Assembly: GCA_900169235.1 (NCBI GenBank)
Contig: FWCC01000204.1
Span: forward strand, 124,001 to 188,000
Source of the DNA: Zarea fungicola
Lineage: Eukaryota; Ascomycota; Sordariomycetes; Hypocreales; Cordycipitaceae
Direction of reading: 5' to 3'
DNA: 64,000 nt
Shown: one piece after another, positions 32,849-44,960 of the stretch
How positions within the stretch are numbered: the first letter of the stretch is position 1
Layout: each line of letters begins with the position of its first letter
Position numbers and translations under genes: made by a program
The notes under the pieces: generated by a model
What the model was told of the DNA's origin: nothing
The model's database searches: none
What the model saw: only the letters and a program-made list of their open reading frames with translations

Positions 32849-35793
32849 TCCATACATGCTCGTTATCGCCCCTATTTCTGACGTAGGTATGTACTTCACT
32901 CCGCTGTACCTGTAGGCATGCGGATGGTAGCAAGAAACTATTAGTGGGACAGCCTCTGCCAAAGTCGACAGGAAACCTTGACTGGCCACACCAACAACCT
33001 CTGGCGAGTCTTGGTGGCTGTGCGGCAGCTTTGGGCCGCCGGGAATGGTTTAGCCGGATGCTCAAAAAGAGTGGGCTGCAGTGCGGCTCACAGAGGAGAG
33101 GAGCCACTTGCCACAGTGCGGCGGCGTACGGCGTGCCACACAGGCTACAGCTGGTTCACCTCCTTTATTACTGCTATTACTCCCACGACTCCCAGTCGCG
33201 GCATCGCTGGCTCCCGTCTCCGTTTGCGGCTTTCTACAGCGTTTTGAAAGGAGGCTTGACCAAAGTCCAGGCAGGCCGCGCCTCTTTTCCCTCTTCTTGT
33301 CATTTGTTTCCACTCCAGTACCAAGCAAATGCCGCACACAGTTGTGGGTACAAGTCACACGCAGACACTCAGTTTACTGATACACACTCACTATCAGTAG
33401 CCCGCTGGCCGGTTCCTGCAGCTAGTTACTGCCTGTCCTGCTTTGCGTCAAGAAAAAGCAAAAACGCAAGTTCACTGCTGCGAGTTCACTGCTGTACACG
33501 GATGATCATGGCGGACAGGCAGTGTTACTTGTAGGGTGAAGCTTAAAAGGCTAAAAGGCAAAAGGCAACAACATGGTTATACTCAGTACGGCATCACATC
33601 TTCCCAGTAACAACCACAAAGTCTGCTAGAATATACGCCGACACATTCACAATGCAACTAATCCGTACAAACAAAAGTACAGCTCGCATTCCATTCATTA
33701 CTGGTACGCTGTTTTACCACTGTGGATCATCCATGGCACTCGGCAGCCACACGGCTCTCTGACTGCCTTGCTGGCCTCTGACTGGCCCGGCTTGCAGCCC
33801 CTGTCCAGCGCAGGCAACCCTGCTGCATTAGTGGATCATCAAAGCAGCTCTCGCTTGCGCCCTTGGAGCACCTCCCTGTCCGCTTCAAACGCCTCGACTT
33901 GAACTGTCAGCTCTGTATTCCTGAACAACAACGTGACTATTTTCACCTGCGGGCCATGGTACAGAACTCGGGCCAAGTCTGGGGTAGCCGTTGGAATTAC
34001 ATGGCAAACGGCAACACAAGCAGTCAAAGCACCTCGTGTATACCTCCATAATTATGCTTCTGCTCTGATTCCATCAGCCATCAATCAACAACAGCTCTGC
34101 CAATCTGCATCTATCCAATGCAATATCCCGTCATTGAAAAATCCACATCCTGCCAACCTGCTTAGTCTCCGCCCTTGCACCCGGAGACGTGCACAACTAC
34201 GCAATGCACGGCATGGTCCAAATGGGTCCATCGCCGTATCCCTTGCAAAACTAACAAACCTAAATCGCAGCCTAGTCAACTCCCGAGAAACCCGAGTTGC
34301 CCAGTATCAACTTTTTCGTTTTCGTTTGATAGTGGCTGCCGCTGCCATGATGACATTCATGATGCCATTGTCGTCTCTCGTCCACGGCGTGTCTACGCAC
34401 ATGGCATGCACACTCCTCCATCGCAAATCTCTACTCAACTTTGTACAAGAGATCAATGGCATAACATCCGTATTATCCCGCAACAGGCATCTCGAAACGC
34501 CGGCTGTTAAAAGCCGGGCTGATGGGTGTGCCACCTTTAGATGGAGTGGGCAATAAGAACCCTCTCCAGAGAGGGCAAAGTCTGGGCAGTCAATGGCCAC
34601 GCACTAAAACAGCCTCCTTTCTAGCGATCTCTTCAATCATACGCTTTCCGCAATAGTAGTTGTCATGGCTTCCCCAGCTATGGCCTATACCCCTCACTCG
34701 CCTCAAGCTACTTGGACTCCTTCCGCAGAGTCCCTTGCTCCCCCTATTCATGTCCTTGACACGTCTCCCGGTAAGACATGGCATGATGCCGCAAAAAAGC
34801 TGCTCAACATCTCTACCAGTAATCCTCGTATCATCCACACTTTTGCCTTGTGGAGCAAGGGCTTTTGTCTTGGAATGTCTACATGTGGCAGCTAACTGGT
34901 CAGAGTGGTGCGGATCTGTGGCGTTCCGGTAGGAAACTAAGTTGATACATGTGTAATCTGTTCTCGGAGCCTTTATCAAATACATTTTCCAGGTTAAAAA
35001 GAGCTCACGCAAGGCACGCCGCTCGTCTGATTATCGGCGCACTGGCTTGGCGCCATCAAGCATGAAAAGCCAGCAAACACCCAGCTACAGGCAAGCTGTT
35101 ATTGCAGGCACATTATAATGCCAACAAACGGGAAAAGGGGCGCGGAAACCAACTAAACCAATTGCATTCGTATGCTGAGCAATCCATCATCCATCATCGT
35201 TCGACCACCGTGGGCCATAAGCTCTTTGCACGCCGACCGTTCCGTGCGCCGACCAAAATAGACCATCCCTGGAACTGGAGCCAAGCTTACAAGCCTACAC
35301 TTGGCTACTTGGAGCTTGGTGTTTGACAGCCTGGCAATAAAATGCCTCCTGACGGTTCGACTTTGCCGGTGAGGATACACCATCACTGGCCATCTTCAGC
35401 TGCTTCAATAAAAAAAACTAAATCTGCACTCATTTACGAATCCAAAACATTGCTCATCGCACTTGAAATAGACCATCTCTCTGCATGTCGTGCTGGTGCT
35501 GGCCTCTATGGCCTATGTGGTGGTCCGCTGCTTAGTCAGGATAGCTGTCGTAAACGTCGCCGCCTGCAAGGCTTCAGTTGACTGCATCACTCAGACAGAG
35601 CTTGGGTCGGCCATCATCGTCATCGTCATCGTCGTTCGTCATCTGGAGTTGCCTGTATCGTAAAACTGTCGCTCACTTCATTTTCGCCTGCTGCTCTTCG
35701 TTTGTTTGTCATGTTCTGCGTAGCACTCGACATTTTGCATCCAACTTCTTCCCCGCCATTCCTCCCCGCGCAAACGCGCAACCCTGGACTGTA
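32849..35793. other. Long gene-free stretch, right part
   Basis: No supported gene. A plus-strand frame of 76 codons at 34665-34895 (MASPAMAYTPHSPQ...) has protein-like composition but no recognisable family and no good exon to join. The last 200 nt are the CT-rich leader of the ECM29 gene. Confidence 0.35.
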
Positions 35794-38700
35794 ATGGCTG
35801 TTCCATCCACAGAGCAGAAAGAGCTGCAGCTCGTCGAAACCGTCGAGTTCAAAATCTTGGGCGTCGCAAATAAGGAGGAGAAGCTTCATGACTTGCTCCA
35901 GCGCTATCTCGCGCCTCTGATACTAAAGGCAGCAAGCGACCACGCCACAGTCCGCGGAAGGGTATGAGGCGACATCACACGTAATCGTACACATGCATCT
36001 TGTCTAACAAACCAAAAGGTCATTCAAATACTAGCCCGTCTCAAGACTTTTATTCAACCGCCCCAGTATGTAAAAATCACTGCTCTTCTGCAAGCTCTGT
36101 TGCAGTTGCAGCCTGTCATGTCTTTTGCCACGTCGGACTCACCAGCCACAGAATCATATTGCCCGTCAAGGCGTTACTACAACAATACAAAACTACCGAA
36201 TCCGTCGTCATTAAACAGCTAGACCTTTCCTTCATTTTGCACAGTCTTGATCGCATTGAGCCCGAGGGCCGACGCCATCTGCTCCCAATCGCACTCAAAG
36301 GCCTCGCTGCTGACCAGAATCAGCCAAGAGCGGCCACTGTACTCAACATCGTTCTCAGGTTGATACTTGATGTCCGGATCCCCCCGCGCGGCAGCAAAGA
36401 TGATGAAGCATTCAGAGCAGCCATTGGCCTTGATGATCCTGTAGACGCCAAATATCTCGCCTACGCCCTCGGCATCTTTCTTCGACTCCGCGCCAGCTCC
36501 GGCCCTCAGTCTCTCAGCCAGTCCAATCCTACCCTTTCCGCCTCCGAGCTTGCTTTGTTTCCTGGCGAAAACCCCGACACCCAGAAGCTTCTTGGTCGGA
36601 TAGCTGAGCTCAAGATCAAGGTTGTCACTCTGCTGGCAAGCGCCGCCTTTACCGATGAAGAAAAGTTCCTCCCCGCTCTTTATGCCGCCGCCAGCTTCGA
36701 CAGCAGAGTTGCCTCTACCGGCGAGGAAATAATCAAGCGAACCTCTGTCTCCCTAGAGGACGAGTCACTGGTTGAGCGTCTCTTTGCTGCCCATGGCGTT
36801 TTACCTGCCTCCAACCGCACCAGAATTTTGGGTATGCTCACAAAGTCTGCCATTTCCACAACAATGACGGATAGTATTATTAAAATCGTCACCCTTGATT
36901 TCATGCCCCATCAAGATGAACCCTCTCTGCAGGCACTGCAGCCTTCAAGTGCCCTGGAGCGTACCAAGCTTCACAAGGCACTGTTTCAATACATATCCTG
37001 GGTGGCTCAGATAGGCCCCACGAAAAAGGGATTTACCATTGGACCGCAGCTGATACAAAAGATGCGCGAATACGTGGAAAGCCAAGGCTGGCCGCTGGCC
37101 GAGTCAAGCACCGCCGACGAAATAGCCCTTCGCTCGCGCGCCTATGAAACCATTGGGCTGCTGGCACGCAGTGCAGACATGCCAACACCTGACAAGCTCA
37201 ATCTTGCCGCGTGGCTCTTCCGCTCTCTCTCGGAAGACTCTACCAACGATGCCGTTGTGAATATGGACGGCGCTCTGTCCAGTCTCACGGCCAATATTGA
37301 TCCTAGTGTAACTTCTGGCGATTTGGCGTTCAGAACAATGCTCCTTACGTACATGTCGTTGTCGGACGAGCCGCCTGCCGTCCGTAGCACACGCCATGCC
37401 GTGGTCAAGTGGGCCAACCAGTGTCTATCATTCTCCGACGTCTACGCTAGATGGATAGATATCCTCGCCATTGCTGGCCAATACAATGAGCGTAACGACG
37501 TCATCGAACAGGGCTACAAGGGCCTTGACCCATGGACCTACCTGGCCCATAGCCAGACTGAGACTAAAATGCCCGACTGGAAGGAAATGGTCGCGACATA
37601 TTTCGACTCTCTAATAGAGCCAGCACCCGTAGCAGGCAGTCAGTCCGTGAATGGGCAATCGCTGCTACCGGCCCGTCCAGTATTCCAAAACTTTCACGGG
37701 CCACGACTTCTTGCTTTCCCGGTCGCTCTACGGTATTGCAAAAACCTCTTGCTGCTCTCGGCACTTGAAGACTTTGCTGTCCAGCCGGACTGGATGCAGG
37801 CTCTCGCTGCCCAACTCAAAAACGACATTAAAACGCAGAATCAGGTCCGCGCCTACCTACAAAAAGTCGAATCCAAGGACATTGTTTTCTATCTACAGAC
37901 CTGCCTCGACGGTGCGTTTGTCCAGGACTCGCCCATTGTGGAAGACTGCATTCGGAGCTTTGTGGACATTGCTTCGCTTGCCTCGGGTGAAACTATTGGT
38001 CAGCTCACAGGCCAGACAATGAACCTACTGCCGTTGGTCAAGTCCAACAACAGAGAAATTAGGACTCTGGCTGCCAAGGCAGTCGGTATTCTTGCAGCCC
38101 ATCCTGTCAATGGGGACGATGCTGTTTCCAACTTGGCCGTTACTCTCCATGGCTTCTTTGACAATGCGTCGCGCAAGGTTGGGCCAGATCTGAATGCTGC
38201 AGAGGGTGCCTTGCTCGCATTTGGACATTTACTGTCCCGGTGTGTTTACTACAACCGTGGGGTACCCGAAACGACATATCCGCTAGCTTATTTAACAGAC
38301 GAATCCACGCCAATTTCGTTATTTGAGGCTGCTTTGGACTCTTTTGCTCAGCTGTGGTCTGCGAAGCTGTCGGTACCGTCGTCTGATGGAGAGCATAGCT
38401 TGGATGCGACCATCAAGAGGCTTGTGGCCCAGGCCAAAAAGAGTAATGAGCGCGCTATTGCCGCCCTGGGACGCCTGGCATCTGCAATTAGCGATTTGCC
38501 TAAAGAAGGCGAAGGCGAAGGCGAAAGCGCCGAGGGACAATGCTGGGAGCAAGGTACCTTGGGCGCAATTCTAAAGGAGCTGTTTGCTCTCCATGAGATC
38601 AAGCAGGTCGAGATTCATTTCACCGTGGGAGAGGCCATCGCAGCCGCCATTGCAAGGTGGGACTCTGACCAGGTCAAGCTCGGCATGGATGTCGAGAGCC

Positions 38701-41417
38701 GAGGCAACGAGTTCCAGAGCAAGGCACTTGGGCCAACCATTACAGCGGTCCTTGGTAAACTGTTTGCTGACTGCAAGGGAACGAAGCCATCGCTCCTCAA
38801 GGCGTCTGGCATTTGGCTGTTTTGTATCGTGCAGTACTGCTCCCATATTGAAGAGGTACAGTCGCGTCTGCGAGAAACTCAAAACGCATTTATGCGCTTG
38901 TTGAATGCGCGCGATGAACTTGTCCAAGAAACTGCCTCGCGTGGTCTGTCTCTTGTATACGAGAGAGGCGATGCAGATCTAAAGGCTGCCCTGGTTAAGG
39001 ATCTCGTGTCGGCGTTTACAGGGTCTAGCACGCAGCTCAAAGTGGAAGAAGACACGGAGCTGTTTGAACCGGGTGCTCTGCCAACCGGAGAAGGCAACTC
39101 CATCACCTCGTACAAGGACATTGTCAACCTGGCCAACGAGGTGGGTGACCAGCGCCTTGTGTACAAGTTCATGTCTCTGGCTGCCAATGCGGCAACTTGG
39201 TCGACGCGATCGGCCTTTGGTCGCTTTGGCCTGAGCAACATTCTCTCAGAATCAGAAGTAGACCCTAAGCTGTATCCTAAGCTTTACAGATACCGGTTCG
39301 ACCCCAACTCCAATGTGCAAAGATCCATGGATGACATTTGGAAGTCGCTGGTCAAGGATTCGAATGGCACTATTGATGAGCACTTTGACGCAATCATGGA
39401 GGACCTGTTGAAGAGCATCCTCGGCCGCGAGTGGCGTATGCGAGAGGCGAGTTGCGCGGCCGTCGCCGAGCTTGTTCATGGGCGATCTTTTGCTCAGTAT
39501 GACAAGTACTATCGAGACATCTGGGCAGCTGCGCTGAGGGTCCTGGATGATGTCAAGGGCAGCGTGCGCGAAGCTGCGCTTAAGCTATGCATGGGGCTCT
39601 CCAACGGCCTTGTGCGGCAGCTGGAAGAAAGCAACCATAGCACAGCGGCCAAGGCCATGATGAAGGAAGCCTTGCCGTTTTTGTTATCTGAAAAGGGTAT
39701 TGAGAATTCGGTTCAGGACGTGCAAATCTTTGCCACAATCACCGTCATGAAGATTTGCAAGCATGGCGGAGTATCGCTTCGACCATTCATCCCAGACATT
39801 GTCTCTCACATGCTGGGCCTACTGAGTACCATTGAGCCGCAGCAAATCAACTACCACTACCAGCGCGCCGGTGAGGAGAGCCGTGATCAGATTGACAAGA
39901 TTCGTTCCCAAATGGTGAACCAGTCGCCAATCTCCGAGGCGATTGAGAACTGCTTACGGTTTGTCGACGGTGAGGTCATGGTGCAACTGGCCCCGAAGCT
40001 CGAGGCTACGATCAAGACTGCCATTGGTATGCCTACGAAGATTGGTTGCAGTCGGGTGCTGACGACGCTGTTCACACGCCACACAACCGATATGAAGCCC
40101 CTTTCGGGTCGATTCTTGACAGTGCTCAAGAAACAAATGCTGGACAAGAATGACGAGGTCAGCCAGGCGTACGCGAGAGCGGCTGCGTACATTATGCGAG
40201 CAGTGGAGGATGCGGACAGGCTTCGGTTCTGCCAGGATCTTGTAGATTTATACTTTAACGGCGAGGACGAAAGCCGCCGCCAAAAGGTCTCGGATGTGGT
40301 AGTATCCCTTGCCAAGATCTCACCAGACCATTTCTCCAGCCAGGAAGCCGACTTGCTGCCGTTTTCGTATCTTGGATCTCACGATACGGATGAGTACACA
40401 AGCAAGGTGTTCAAAGAGGTATGGGACCAGCATGCGGGCAGCAGCCGGACGGTCATGCGATACGTGCCGGAGCTCGTGGCACTGGTGGAGCGGTGCCTGT
40501 CGACGACGCAGTGGGCGCTGAAGCATACCGGTGCCTTTACCATTGCAGCCATGGTGTCTGATGTTGTTGGCGCGACTGAAGCGACTGGGGGGATTGGTGA
40601 ACCGAACTGCAAGGCGCTCTGGCCGGCGTTTGACAAGGCGTTGGCGCTCAAGACGTTCCCGGGTAAGGAAAAGGTGCTCGAATCGTTCCCCAAGTTTGTT
40701 GAGAGCGGCCAGGTGTTTTGGCAAAACAACGAGCAGGTGGCGGCGCAGATGAAAAAGGTGGCGATTCGGGAGGCGAAGCGTAACAATGACGAGTACCGGC
40801 CGCATGCTTTCCACAGTCTTTGGGAGTTTGCCAAGGCAAGAAGCGATCTCGATCTGTTGGGCGAGATTACCGACATTGTGACTCCGTACCTGGACGAGAT
40901 TACGGATGGCGACAAGATGGAGATTGATTCCAAGGAGGACAAGGGTCTGGACACGGCTCAGAATGGTCTCGAGGCGATTGCGAGAGGATACACGCGATCA
41001 CCTACCAGGGATGTGGCAGCAGTGGCGGCCTCGGTGATGAAGACTTTGCAGCCGTATCTTGCGAGTGACAAGTTTGGTTCCATCAAGCGCGAAGTTTGGT
41101 ACAAGTGCGTCGCCGACTTAATGACCGAGGCTGCAGAGACAAAGACGGTGGTAGAGGCGAGTGCTGCTAGCGCGGGTACCCTCATGGCATACCTGGATAG
41201 CATCGACCTGGACAAGGCAGAGACGGGAAACCATCCGCAGCGAGTGCAGCGCATCGAAGCTGTGACTGCGGCACTGAAAGCGCAGGCTGCGGGTGTTTTT
41301 GGCATGCCGGCCGAGGGCAAGGACAATATTCGAAAGGTGGTGAAGAGGGCGGTGGTGGAGGAGAGGGCGACGGATTTGCAAAAGTCGTGGAAGAAGATTT
41401 TGGAAGAGCTAAATTAG
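35794..41417 (+). CDS. ECM29: Proteasome adaptor/scaffold Ecm29
   Basis: Exons 35794-35961, 36019-36065 and 36152-41417 join in phase (introns 57 and 86 nt) to 1826 residues, close to the usual length of the family (about 1850). The start MAVPSTEQKELQLVETVEFKIL and the following LPVKALLQQYK... block are typical of the Ecm29 N-terminus. The rest is HEAT-repeat helices throughout, with a conserved block around 1120-1300 (REWRMREASCAAVAELVHGR, QINYHYQRAGEESRDQID). Ecm29 tethers the 20S core to the 19S regulatory particle and inspects or remodels 26S proteasomes, in nucleus and cytosol. No catalytic residues are expected. The tiny second exon (47 nt) is supported by phase and by continuity with the family sequence. 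A simple GAAGGC repeat at about 38509-38530 codes for an acidic insert (EGEGEGES). Confidence 0.95.
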
Positions 41418-41771
41418 CATGGCATGGCATGGCATATAGAGTGAAGCAATATATTTATAGAATCTCTCTTTTTATTTGGGTTTGACCATGAAATTGTCTC
41501 AAAGGACATGGTGACCTAGTGTTTACGGACGAAGAAGCTGAAGTGAGGCGGATAAGGCTGAGGCGGCAGTTGCATGGAGTTTGGCGCAGCCAGAGAAATG
41601 TCCGGCAACAGGCACCGGAAAGCCCGTAGTCAGGCCGGGCATTGGCGACAAAATATCTAAGGCTGACCAGATTCCTTCGCGCCCGATGCAACGGTACGCA
41701 GGGCTTGCGTAAAACTACACACACCGTTCAAGTGCGCTATCAGTACATATCACGCGCGATACAACAAAGAA
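41418..41771. other. Spacer between same-strand genes
   Basis: 3' flank of the ECM29 gene, starting with (CATGG)n, and the upstream region of the next gene. No gene is seen. Confidence 0.5.
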
Positions 41772-43837
41772 ATGACTCAAATCGACCGGCGTGCTTGGAA
41801 GAATGCGACAACTCCGACAGCTCCTTTGAGCGCCGATGAGAAACGACGACGTGAGCAGGAACAGCAGCGTGTCCTGTTCCTGAATCGGCGTTCCGGACTC
41901 ATGCAGCAGTGGGAACAAGAGCGGAACTTGGCTGCGACCGAGGAACAACGACGTGAGTGGGAACGGGAGCTTGACGTAATCATGCAGCAATGGGAACAAA
42001 GCTGGAATATGCCTTGGACCGTCCAACCTAGATACGGTCCAGCCGTGGCTGGTGTATACTGGGCAAAAATAAATGCAGAGCAGTTCCCCGCAGGCCAGGT
42101 CCTGAGCGTCGTCAACTTTGAGTTGTTGCCAGGCGTGGACGTGTCTGACACCTCGAGTGCGCCTGGGCAGCTCTGGGAAGCCTCACTACAATATATTGCC
42201 TCCATTCCTGGATGCACCGACCTCAAATCCGCATCCCAAGACCAGGACGCGGTTGCTGTCATTCTATGGGAAAATTCTCCTTCCTGGAAGTCATTTCAAC
42301 AGTCGACGGGTTTAACGAGAATGGCTCCGCTGCTCGCACATGAAATGGTGAATCGCTCTCTCATGCTACCTAGCGCTTTTGTTTTGGGTGCAAAGAAGTA
42401 TTTACGGTGCTTGGAAACCACATTCGAAGGGGATCTCGACTCGGATGCTCGTTTCAGATTTGAGAAGCAGTTCTTGTCCATGATGAAACCCCATGGCGCG
42501 AAATATTCACTGCTCGTCACTGTGTGGTTCGAGCACAATGCCTCGGTATATATCAAGCAGGAACAAGACACTCGAGAGTGTACACATAGTACGCACATTG
42601 CACTTTTGGAGTTGGACGATAAAGGCGACGACTGCACCGACTTGACGGAATTAGCTACAAGGCTGAGTCAAGCCAGTATCTTACCTGATACGAGAATAAA
42701 GTCTAGTCTCAGTGCTGCACTGACTTATATGGATAACCCAGGACCACCAGCCATGATATCTAGTCCAACGTTTCCAGGGCAGTTTAGCACGCTGGCCGGC
42801 ACTCTGCAGTTTCCAGCTAGTAGGCATTTCTCGGATGAGGCGTCGAGCATTCAAGGCTTGGAATTGGAGAAACTGCCCGGCGTTGACTGCACTCCGTGCC
42901 GTCTTTTTCTTCTGTCGCAAGGGAATCTCTACCGTTTAACTTACCCACTGAGCTCATTTGGAATGCTTAGATACCTGGCCGGGCCTCCTTTGGAGCCGAC
43001 CATGGTGGACGTGGCCTGGCTTACAACGCGATCAACGCTGGACAGGGTCAAACGTAGAGTGAGCAAAATGCTCAATCACAGGGTCCGGCAGCTTGCCGGC
43101 TACATGGGCGGATTCTGGGTGTGCCAATCTGACTCTGTACATGGCTTTGGTGTCTTTACAAGTATTTTGACAAGATGAACTTTGCCCGCAGACACGCGCA
43201 CGCGAAAGGCTAATTTGAAAACCCAACAGTTTGGCAAAACGAAGGTGCACGAGCGGCGTGTCTACGCGAATATCGAGAAATACTGGATCGATTTGTCGAT
43301 GCCTCGTCGTACATGGACATGGCACCGGCTCACCAGTCTTTTCCTTGGGCACGAGCTGCTGCGAATGGGGAGCCGAATCGCTTCTTTTTTCGTGGCCCTG
43401 TGGTTGAGGTGGTCACTTTTATACTACCCCGAGAAACCATGAGACGTAATTTATTCGAACGTGCCTTTGCGACGCTTAGAGAGTGAGTGCTACAACTTGA
43501 AGACCCGTATATATATATATATATAATCTAGGAACTGACGCGATGTAGAATGGCTGCACCGACTATGCAATCGGGTTGTCCTCCGCGTGCATGTAGCATA
43601 GCAGACGCAGGAGGATGGGCGCCACATGGAGCATGCAACGAGCCGAGTGAGGACGAAGAGGACAGGTTTAGTTGTTTCTTACTGTGGCATAGCGATGCGG
43701 CGCGAGTCCCGTGGTACAGAAATATGGGCAAACTAATGTGCTGCTATGATACCTATGGGCGTGGGCTTGACGAGCTCAAGATGTTTGCGCAACTTGGGGT
43801 TGAATCTCGACTAGTGGTTCCAAAGGATACATTCTAG
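41772..43837 (+). CDS. Unrecognised 643-aa protein, probable tandem dimeric alpha+beta-barrel (ABM-like) modules
   Basis: The first exon ends at 43161; phase-matched introns 43162-43229 (branch GCTAAT) and 43483-43548 (branch CTGAC, TA-repeat inside) join it to 43230-43482 and 43549-43837. The N-terminus (about 20-80) is a charged coiled coil with a repeated unit (LMQQWEQERN / IMQQWEQSWN). The remainder reads as successive modules of beta-alpha-beta-beta type: around 105-190 (NFELLPGVDVS, then VAVILWENSPSWKSFQQS), around 365-490 (LELEKLPGVDC, then GFGVFT across the first intron), and 530-643 (VEVVTFILPRETMRRNLFERAF, then FSCFLLWHSDAARVPWYRN and GRGLDELKMFAQLGVESRLV). The pattern 'W-x-S-x-x-A-x-x-W-Y/F' after a strand is that of antibiotic-biosynthesis-monooxygenase-like domains. 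No catalytic residue can be named. Codon use is less biased than that of the neighbours. Confidence 0.7.
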
Positions 43838-44960
43838 ACCCAAGCATTGGTCACTCTGGAAAGTCGGAATGATAATAGGAAGCGTGTCGTTGGTGAAGAG
43901 GCTCTACATGTAGCCTTGGCGCATCTGTCTGTGGGCAACTCATTTGTCAAAAAGTAATGGCGGCTATTTGTGGCTCGACACAAGTCAGGGGCTTTTTCAG
44001 TTCAAGCTTGGTTATTACTGCCAATAGCATAATGATATTGTACGCTTAGATAATTGATTACACTCTTGCTCTACTTTTGATGGGCTTCCAAGTAAGTATT
44101 GTTACAAACAATTTCAGTCTAGGGTAGCAACTCCGATCTTGGCGGGGAAAGGCAGAGGCAAGGGGGGCAGTTGCGTCATGGCGCCGTGCCTGGAGCTGGA
44201 GGCTGGAGGCTGCAGGCTGCAGATGCAGATGCAGAGGCACAAGCCCAGGGCATGTACAGGGCACGCACAGGCACGCACAGGCACGCACAGGGCAAAGGGC
44301 ACTAGAAGCAGCACAAGGTACAGAGGCAGAGGGTACCTGGCCTGGCCTGGCCTGACAGCTGCCCGCTGCCCGCTAGCCAGCCATGAGGGGCAACAGCCGC
44401 GTCAATCGGAGCAGGCTTACGGGAGTCCATACCATGTCCATGATGCGAATCCCGCCATTTGCCTCTGCCGAATTGCAAATACACCGTCATCTGTAAAAAC
44501 CCGCACTCTCGATTCTCTTGATTCTCCGCCTAGTGTGTTTGGGCTGCTTGTTTCTCGCAAGACGGCTTGTACTGGAACTTTCCGCCCCACGACCCATGAG
44601 GGACTGACTGACCTGCCCGCACTGGAACCAGACTTGCGCCTTCGCCACACCCACATACATTGTACGCTTTTTCATCTTGCATTGCACGCGCCATCTGAAC
44701 GACATAGTACGACGTCTGGAGTGCCTGCAGCGAACTGAGAGTCGATCTTTTTTTTTTACGAATATTTCAACGCGTTAATCTTACGAGAGAGTCATCCTGT
44801 GAGCTCCCCGCTCTCGGCACAGAGGTAGATCTCACTGCATCGGCTTCCGCCCCCAACAAACAACCAAACGACGGTCAAACGACGGTCAAACGACGGGTGT
44901 GCGCATAGCCAAAGCGCAGGGGGACAGACAGCAACAAAACAAACTGCCAAGGACCTCACC
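43838..44960. other. Intergenic, promoter region of UBX protein
   Basis: No gene seen. A 10-bp tandem repeat (44261-44290) and GC-rich low-complexity sequence lie in the middle; the last 100 nt are the leader of the UBX gene, with a repeated AAACGACGG unit at about 44866-44897. Confidence 0.4.
44261..44290 (+). repeat. 10-bp tandem repeat (GCACGCACAG)3
   Basis: Three perfect copies of GCACGCACAG, preceded by partial GCAGAT repeats at about 44219-44234. Confidence 0.85.

Noticed and set aside
32339..32989. 216-codon minus-strand frame in the gene-free stretch
   Set aside because: No motif, runs through the inverted-repeat element, and composition is not protein-like.
34665..34895. 76-codon frame in the gene-free stretch
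   Set aside because: Composition is suggestive, but there is no family match by eye and no exon to join; mentioned only as a candidate.
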